Shown piece by piece: positions 1 through 3,443 of a DNA stretch of 5,780 nucleotides. Made by a program: the position numbers and the translations under genes. Location of the stretch: the NCBI GenBank assembly GCA_045535465.1, contig JAZSLS010000004.1, forward strand, positions 1 to 5,780. The letters are read 5' to 3'. Position 1 is the stretch's first letter. Every line of letters begins with the position of its first letter. A model generated the notes under the pieces. It made no database searches. It had not been told where the DNA came from and saw only the letters and a list, made by a program, of their open reading frames with translations. Source of the stretch: SIG636 sp045535465 (GTDB lineage: Bacteria; Bacillota; Clostridia; Oscillospirales; CAG-382).

Positions 1-3
1 CAC

Positions 4-37
4 AAAATGCCTCTCGTAATGTAGCGGGAGGTATTTT
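4..37. repeat. Imperfect inverted repeat (hairpin I)
   Basis: AAAATGCCTCTCG (4-16) pairs with CGGGAGGTATTTT (25-37) over 13 positions, two of them G-T wobbles when read as RNA, around an 8-nt loop. The A and T runs at the stem base resemble a bidirectional terminator stem, but no separate T-tract follows on the plus strand, and on the minus strand it reaches the window edge. It could terminate a gene lying to the left; that is inference. Confidence 0.55.
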
Positions 38-74
38 AACGTTGAAATGTTGTATTTTGTTATATTCAGGGCAC

Positions 75-131
75 TTTCACGAAAAACTTCGCTGTCGTAG
101 GTAACTACGCCGACACTCGTTTTTCGTGAAA
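75..131. repeat. Long inverted repeat with inner hairpin (hairpin II)
   Basis: The outer arms are a perfect 13-bp inverted repeat: TTTCACGAAAAAC (75-87) and GTTTTTCGTGAAA (119-131). The enclosed 31 bases contain a weaker inner stem with GTAG/CTAC at its tip. No ORF or transposase is associated. Read on the minus strand, the core has the pattern ACGA-n5-GGCG-stem-AGCGAAG-TTCGT, which resembles the core of the hairpin at 3279-3325. It is probably a dispersed intergenic repeat. Confidence 0.6.
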
Positions 132-155
132 AATAGCTTCGTTTCTCTCGCTCTG

Positions 156-188
156 TATCAGTCTGTAGACTTTGTCTACAGACTGATA
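156..188. repeat. Perfect 15-bp inverted repeat (hairpin III)
   Basis: TATCAGTCTGTAGAC (156-170) and GTCTACAGACTGATA (174-188) are exact reverse complements separated by TTT. The hairpin directly abuts the next hairpin (188-213). Neither strand shows a T-tract immediately after it, so alone it is not a classical terminator. It lies just past the stop of the minus-strand membrane protein gene and could protect that transcript's 3' end (inference). Confidence 0.7.
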
Positions 189-218
189 GGAACCGCTTTA
201 ATCAGCGGTTCCTTTTTT
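188..218 (+). terminator. Intrinsic terminator reading rightward, overlapping the membrane protein gene's 3' end
   Basis: GGAACCGCT (189-197) pairs with AGCGGTTCC (204-212) around a 6-nt loop and is followed by six T residues (213-218) on the plus strand. The U-tail orientation means it would stop a transcript entering from the left. The minus-strand gene has its TAA inside the loop and its last codons in the stem. In the minus direction the hairpin is followed by TATCAG, so it would be a poor terminator for that gene. Confidence 0.7.
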
Positions 219-737
219 GTTGTATTTAAGTATTGCATAAATATCTGCCAACAGCTCAAAGAAGTAAGATGCGGCAACAAAAAGCATATCACCCAAAAGT
301 AAATTATAAAGCACTGCCAAAGCGTGAGGAACAAGCACCGTATAACGAACAAGCTTTATGTTTCTTATGCGGAAGATGAAAGCGTACATTACCACCGCAG
401 ACATATATAGGATATCTATAGGGTTTGCTATTTTGAGTATGAAAATATTTACTGCCACATAAGCGGTAATAGCCAAACCCGAAAACAAAAACGAGAAAGC
501 TATGGGCGCTTCCTTATCATTCTTTTCGTAAAGATAAAAGGTCAGCGTTCTTGTAAGGCTTACGGCGAGGGTAATCATCGCAAAGTAGTTTGCTCCAAAA
601 AGGTAGGAGAAAAACATACTCACAAGCCCCATTGTCTGTAAAAATAAATAGGTGCTTTTGCTTTTAAAAAAATAACTAAGCACCATTAGTGCAAGGGTTA
701 CAAACCCAAAAATTTGCGAAAAAACGTAATTATACAT
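198..737 (-). CDS. YgjV-type multi-pass inner membrane protein, function unknown
   Basis: A 179-residue, very hydrophobic protein with about six or seven predicted membrane segments (residues roughly 4-24, 28-46, 50-70, 77-101, 106-123, 130-148 and 150-170), short polar loops such as EKNDKE at 71-76, and a basic C-terminal tail. The opening SQIFG followed by a helix, and the Arg in the third segment, resemble the YgjV family of small bacterial membrane proteins, which has no established function. The family call is from memory of its pattern and is moderate. I chose the ATG at 735-737 because AAGGA (745-749) sits 7 nt upstream. A TTG five codons earlier (750-752) keeps the frame open but would place the Shine-Dalgarno inside the gene. 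It is divergent from the dockerin amidase and appears to be a single-gene unit with its own promoter at 770-797. Confidence 0.85.
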   Translation of the reverse strand: MYNYVFSQIFGFVTLALMVLSYFFKSKSTYLFLQTMGLVSMFFSYLFGANYFAMITLAVSLTRTLTFYLYEKNDKEAPIAFSFLFSGLAITAYVAVNIFILKIANPIDILYMSAVVMYAFIFRIRNIKLVRYTVLVPHALAVLYNLLLGDMLFVAASYFFELLADIYAILKYNKKGTAD

Positions 738-769
738 ACTAATTTCCTTCAAAACATTTTACACTACTT

Positions 770-797
770 GTTATACCATAAAACTATGCAAATGCAA
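770..797 (-). promoter_or_regulatory. Predicted housekeeping promoter of the membrane protein gene
   Basis: On the minus strand, TTGCAT (792-797) and TATAAC (770-775) are separated by 16 bp. The -10 is preceded by TG at the extended -10 position (TGGTATAAC). It lies about 33 bp upstream of the ATG. A second TTGCAT at 786-791 is too close to the -10 to serve as its -35. The match is fair, and no start site has been mapped. Confidence 0.5.
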
Positions 798-840
798 TAC
801 TAAAACTTAAATTTTTCATTCAAAACCTTAAAAAATGCTG

Positions 841-869
841 TTGACTTAAAGGCGCGTTTCGTGTAAAAT
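841..869 (+). promoter_or_regulatory. Predicted strong sigma-A-type promoter of the first dockerin amidase
   Basis: TTGACT (841-846) and TAAAAT (864-869) are separated by exactly 17 bp, each one base from consensus. Transcription would start near 876, giving a leader of about 26 nt, too short for a riboswitch. No clear operator palindrome overlaps it. This suggests basal housekeeping-sigma expression rather than sporulation- or alternative-sigma control (inference). Confidence 0.75.
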
Positions 870-890
870 GTGAATATATTTCTAGTATTT

Positions 891-896
891 AGGAGG
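891..896 (+). promoter_or_regulatory. Ribosome binding site of the first dockerin amidase
   Basis: A full-consensus AGGAGG ends 5 nt before the ATG at 902. It fixes the start codon, which is followed directly by a well-formed signal peptide. Confidence 0.85.
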
Positions 897-901
897 TTGC
901 T

Positions 902-3103
902 ATGAAAAGACTTACAGCGTTAATGCTAAGCCTTATTCTTTGTCTAAGCGTTATAACTTTTGTCCCTCAAAGCGTATCTGCAGCTTTGACTAACATCGCA
1001 GGTGACGCTACCTACAAAGGCGAGGGCGACGACAACGGTACTTCAGGAAACTATTGCGATACCCCCATCGGAAGCTGGACCGCCTACCACAGCGGTAAGC
1101 TTACGGACGGTGTTATTCCCACGGCCGACTCCGAAACCAGCAAGGGAAGTAACGTTGAGTTTTGGAACGCAGGTATGGGAGCAGGCACTGCCAATATATA
1201 CTTTAAGTTTGGAAGCGCAGTAAACGTTAAGACCGTAAACGTTTATATGAACGACCGTGATAATAACGATAACTGCGGCTATCCCACAAAAATAGAGGTT
1301 TACGTTGGCAACAGCGAGGACGTTTCCGCCGCCTCTCTTTTGGGTACTGCAACTACTTCCGATACGGGCTTTGTAAGAAATTACAGTGCATCGGGCAACC
1401 TTACAGGTTCTTACGTCATTTTAAAGTTCACCATCGGCTCTCAGTGGAGAATAACCTGTTCTGAGGTGCAAATAATGAGCGAAAGCTCCTCTACGGGTGT
1501 TAAAACCTTAGCAACCCCCGTAATTTCCGGCAACCTTAGCCGTATGGAAACCTTCGAGCCTCCCGTTATAACGTGGAAGGCAGTAGAGGGTGCTACCTCT
1601 TACGATGCGTACATAGACGGCGTTCTTGTTACCAAGGGAATAACGGGTACAAGCTACGTTCCCGATATGAAGCCTGTGGTTGATTACGACGGCAACACCA
1701 GCTACACCAAGGTACAGATAAAGGCAAAGGGCGACGGCGTTAACTATACCGACTCTGCTCTTTCTTCTTCCTACAACTTCTTTTACGTAGAAAAGCCTCT
1801 TGACCTAAGAGGCAACCGTGTAACCTCTGCCGATATTATAATAGACCCCGGTCACGGCGGCAGCCAGCCGGGTGCGTGTTATGGTACCAGACAGGAAAAG
1901 AATGATACGCTCAATATGTCCCTTAAGTTGGGTGAGACTCTTGAGAAACTGGGCTATACCGTAGCATTTTGCCGAATAAAGGACGTGGACGACGGTCTTA
2001 TGAGCCGTGCCGCAAAGGCAAACGCAGGCGATTTTGATTTATTCATCTGCATCCACCGTAACTCTTACAACAATTCTGCAAGCGGTGTAGAAACTCTTTA
2101 CGAAACCGGCGACAATTTAGACAAAGCCTTTGCACAGGCTGTTCAGGACAAGTTTGTTGCCCTTAACATATTCACAAACCGTGGTCTTAAGCCCAGAGAT
2201 AACCTTGTTGTTACCAACAACGCTCGTGACGACCTTCCTACCATACTTGTAGAGCTTGGTTTTATTGACACGGTAAAGGACAACACCGCCTTTGATAACT
2301 ACTTTGACGAAATAGCACTTGCTATGGCAGAGGGTTGTATGACCTATCAGGGCAAACGCTTTGACTCCGAAGCGACCCTCACCGTTGACGGCAAGGACTA
2401 CACCTACACGGGTACAAAGCTTAATATAACCGCCCAAACCCCTAACGTAAGCTTCAAGCTTGGCAACGGCTACGGCATAAGCAAGCTTAGCTGTACCGAC
2501 TCTGCGGGTAGCTATAATCTTAGCTACTCCAATACGGAAATTGCAAACTTTACCGCTGCAGTAAAGGGTCAGTTTACTGCCCGTGCAGAAGCAGCAGTAA
2601 ACGGCTATGTTACTACCACCCTTAAGTTTTATGACGGCTTTGGTGTGGAGAAAACCATAGCAACCATAACAAGCCCTGTTGTTTTTGCAGACCCCTTTAC
2701 CTTTAAGGATGCTGCTGATACAAACGGCGTAACCGTAAATACCGTTTCCGGTTATCTTTCCTTCAGTGCGGGGGCTATGAATCCTGCTTCTGTAATTGAT
2801 TTGTTTGAAGACAAGGATATGAGCATCAAAACCGAAAACGGCGCTTTGGCAGGGAATTTAGCCTCCACGGGATGCGTTATTACCACCACAATAAACGGAA
2901 AAACCAGCAGCCTTACCATTGTAGTGTATGGCGACATAGACGGCGATGGTGTAACCACCTCTTCCGACTACTTGGGTCTTAGCAGTCACATTAAATCCCG
3001 CTCCCAGCTTACGGGCGCATATGCCGCAGCCGCAGACGTGTCGGGCGATAACGTGCTTTCCACCGCAGACCTTATAACCTTTGCAAATAACCTTAAAAAC
3101 TAA
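902..3103 (+). CDS. Secreted dockerin-bearing N-acetylmuramoyl-L-alanine amidase (Amidase_3)
   Basis: A complete 733-residue secreted protein expected to cleave the amide bond between N-acetylmuramic acid and L-alanine in peptidoglycan. Modules in order: Sec signal peptide (1-27, likely cut after VSA at 25-27); discoidin (F5/8 type C)-like beta module (about 34-193); FN3-like module (203-296); Amidase_3 zinc hydrolase (309-483); Ig-like beta module (about 490-595); an extra beta-rich segment (596-675); type I dockerin (676-732). The amidase keeps the expected zinc ligands His318 (in DPGHGG), Glu332 and His385, and the catalytic Glu451 (in VELGF), so it should be active. The dockerin has two calcium loops with Asp678/Asp680/Asp682/Asp689 and Asp712/Ser714/Asp716/Asp723, implying docking to a cohesin-bearing scaffoldin outside the cell; no scaffoldin is in view. 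It has its own promoter and terminator and is convergent with a paralog at 3444-5780. Family and chemistry are secure; the physiological role (wall remodelling or attack on other bacteria) is inference. Confidence 0.95.
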   Translation: MKRLTALMLSLILCLSVITFVPQSVSAALTNIAGDATYKGEGDDNGTSGNYCDTPIGSWTAYHSGKLTDGVIPTADSETSKGSNVEFWNAGMGAGTANIYFKFGSAVNVKTVNVYMNDRDNNDNCGYPTKIEVYVGNSEDVSAASLLGTATTSDTGFVRNYSASGNLTGSYVILKFTIGSQWRITCSEVQIMSESSSTGVKTLATPVISGNLSRMETFEPPVITWKAVEGATSYDAYIDGVLVTKGITGTSYVPDMKPVVDYDGNTSYTKVQIKAKGDGVNYTDSALSSSYNFFYVEKPLDLRGNRVTSADIIIDPGHGGSQPGACYGTRQEKNDTLNMSLKLGETLEKLGYTVAFCRIKDVDDGLMSRAAKANAGDFDLFICIHRNSYNNSASGVETLYETGDNLDKAFAQAVQDKFVALNIFTNRGLKPRDNLVVTNNARDDLPTILVELGFIDTVKDNTAFDNYFDEIALAMAEGCMTYQGKRFDSEATLTVDGKDYTYTGTKLNITAQTPNVSFKLGNGYGISKLSCTDSAGSYNLSYSNTEIANFTAAVKGQFTARAEAAVNGYVTTTLKFYDGFGVEKTIATITSPVVFADPFTFKDAADTNGVTVNTVSGYLSFSAGAMNPASVIDLFEDKDMSIKTENGALAGNLASTGCVITTTINGKTSSLTIVVYGDIDGDGVTTSSDYLGLSSHIKSRSQLTGAYAAAADVSGDNVLSTADLITFANNLKN
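2927..3097 (+). other. Type I dockerin domain of the first amidase
   Basis: Two EF-hand-like calcium loops lie about 34 residues apart: DIDGDGVTTSSD (678-689) and DVSGDNVLSTAD (712-723). Positions 10 and 11 of each loop, the usual cohesin-specificity sites in type I dockerins, are Ser-Ser and Thr-Ala. The two halves are not identical, unlike the near-symmetric dockerin of the neighbouring paralog. Confidence 0.88.
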
Positions 3104-3112
3104 AACACAAGT

Positions 3113-3155
3113 AAAAAAGGTGCTGTAAAAACTTTGTTTTTACAGCACCTTTTTC
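3113..3155. terminator. Strong bidirectional intrinsic terminator after the first amidase
   Basis: A perfect 19-bp stem (3114-3132 with 3136-3154) around a TTT loop starts about 10 nt after the TAA at 3101-3103. The core GGTGCTGT/ACAGCACC is flanked by A and T runs on both sides, so it can end transcripts from either direction. It would insulate the two convergent genes. Confidence 0.88.
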
Positions 3156-3161
3156 TTGTAT

Positions 3162-3196
3162 AAAAAGTTAAGCGTGGCTTTTTGCCACGCTTAACT
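3162..3196 (-). terminator. Hairpin terminator reading leftward, copy 1
   Basis: The 13-bp perfect stem (3166-3178/3184-3196) is followed on the minus strand by a T5 run (3166-3162, its first T being the stem's last base). It could act as a back-up for read-through from the second amidase gene. On the plus strand no T-tract follows, so it is oriented for leftward transcripts. Confidence 0.6.
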
Positions 3197-3243
3197 GGCA
3201 CTTTAAAGGTGTATAAAATTTTTCTTGCGATCCGGCCTTTTTT
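3166..3243. repeat. 78-bp direct repeat, copy 1
   Basis: This segment recurs at 3354-3432, 188 bp to the right, with 75 of 78 positions identical by eye. The three differences are all G/C exchanges, at 3198, 3201 and 3211. It consists of a 13-bp perfect hairpin (3166-3178 with 3184-3196, T5 loop), a short AT-rich stretch containing TATAAAATTTTTCTTGC (3212-3228), and GATCCGGCC followed by six T. No coding potential is seen. Confidence 0.85.
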
Positions 3244-3347
3244 GAGTGTTAGGGGATAGGAAAAAAAGGATGGAATGGACGAAGCAAGGCGATAACTGTA
3301 CTAAGTACAGTGAGCCGAAGGTTCGTTCATAGCAAGAAAACATTATA
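3212..3347. repeat. Palindromic intergenic element with imperfect terminal inverted repeats
   Basis: TATAAAATTTTTCTTGC (3212-3228) and GCAAGAAAACATTATA (3332-3347) are imperfect reverse complements bounding about 100 bp. Inside are a CCTTTTTT/AAAAAAAGG inverted pair (3236-3243 and 3261-3269) and a nested hairpin at 3277-3326. No ORF is present. It resembles a non-autonomous MITE- or REP-like element, but no target duplication is clear and the element type is inference. Confidence 0.5.
3277..3326. repeat. Nested imperfect hairpin
   Basis: The apex ACTGTAC/GTACAGT (3295-3301 and 3305-3311) is a perfect 7-bp stem around TAA. It extends outward through GGC/GCC and ACGAA/TTCGT pairs with small bulges. 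There are no T-tracts, so it is not a terminator. Its lower stem matches the pattern of the hairpin at 75-131 read on the minus strand. Confidence 0.6.
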
Positions 3348-3348
3348 G

Positions 3349-3384
3349 AAAAAAGTTAAGCGTGGCTTTTTGCCACGCTTAACT
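3349..3384 (-). terminator. Intrinsic terminator of the second dockerin amidase
   Basis: On the minus strand a perfect 13-bp stem (3372-3384 with 3354-3366) and a 5-nt loop are followed by a T6 tract (3354-3349, its first T being the stem's last base), beginning about 60 nt after the stop codon. The same hairpin occurs in the 3166-3243 repeat copy. Confidence 0.8.
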
Positions 3385-3432
3385 GCCAGTTTAAAGGTCT
3401 ATAAAATTTTTCTTGCGATCCGGCCTTTTTTT
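3354..3432. repeat. 78-bp direct repeat, copy 2
   Basis: The second copy of the 3166-3243 segment, with one extra T in its final T-run. It lies just downstream of the stop of the second amidase gene, so part of it is that gene's 3' untranslated region and terminator. It carries the same TATAAAATTTTTCTTGC block (3400-3416) as copy 1. Confidence 0.85.
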
Positions 3433-3443
3433 ACATCCCCTAA

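Noticed and set aside
738..752. TTG start five codons upstream in the membrane protein gene
   Set aside because: A good AAGGA Shine-Dalgarno lies 7 nt before the ATG at 735-737 and would fall inside the gene if TTG were used.
870..901. Riboswitch or leader RNA before the first amidase
   Set aside because: The predicted leader is only about 26 nt and forms no obvious structure.
2117..2437. Minus-strand ORF of 106 codons within the first amidase
   Set aside because: It lies wholly inside the amidase coding sequence, has no ribosome binding site of note and no recognisable domain; it is a codon-bias shadow.
3212..3347. Complete insertion sequence
   Set aside because: There is no ORF in this interval and the terminal repeats are imperfect; at most a non-autonomous element.
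3166..3432. CRISPR array
   Set aside because: Only two copies are present, 188 bp apart, the repeat is 78 bp long with a terminator hairpin, and no cas genes are visible.
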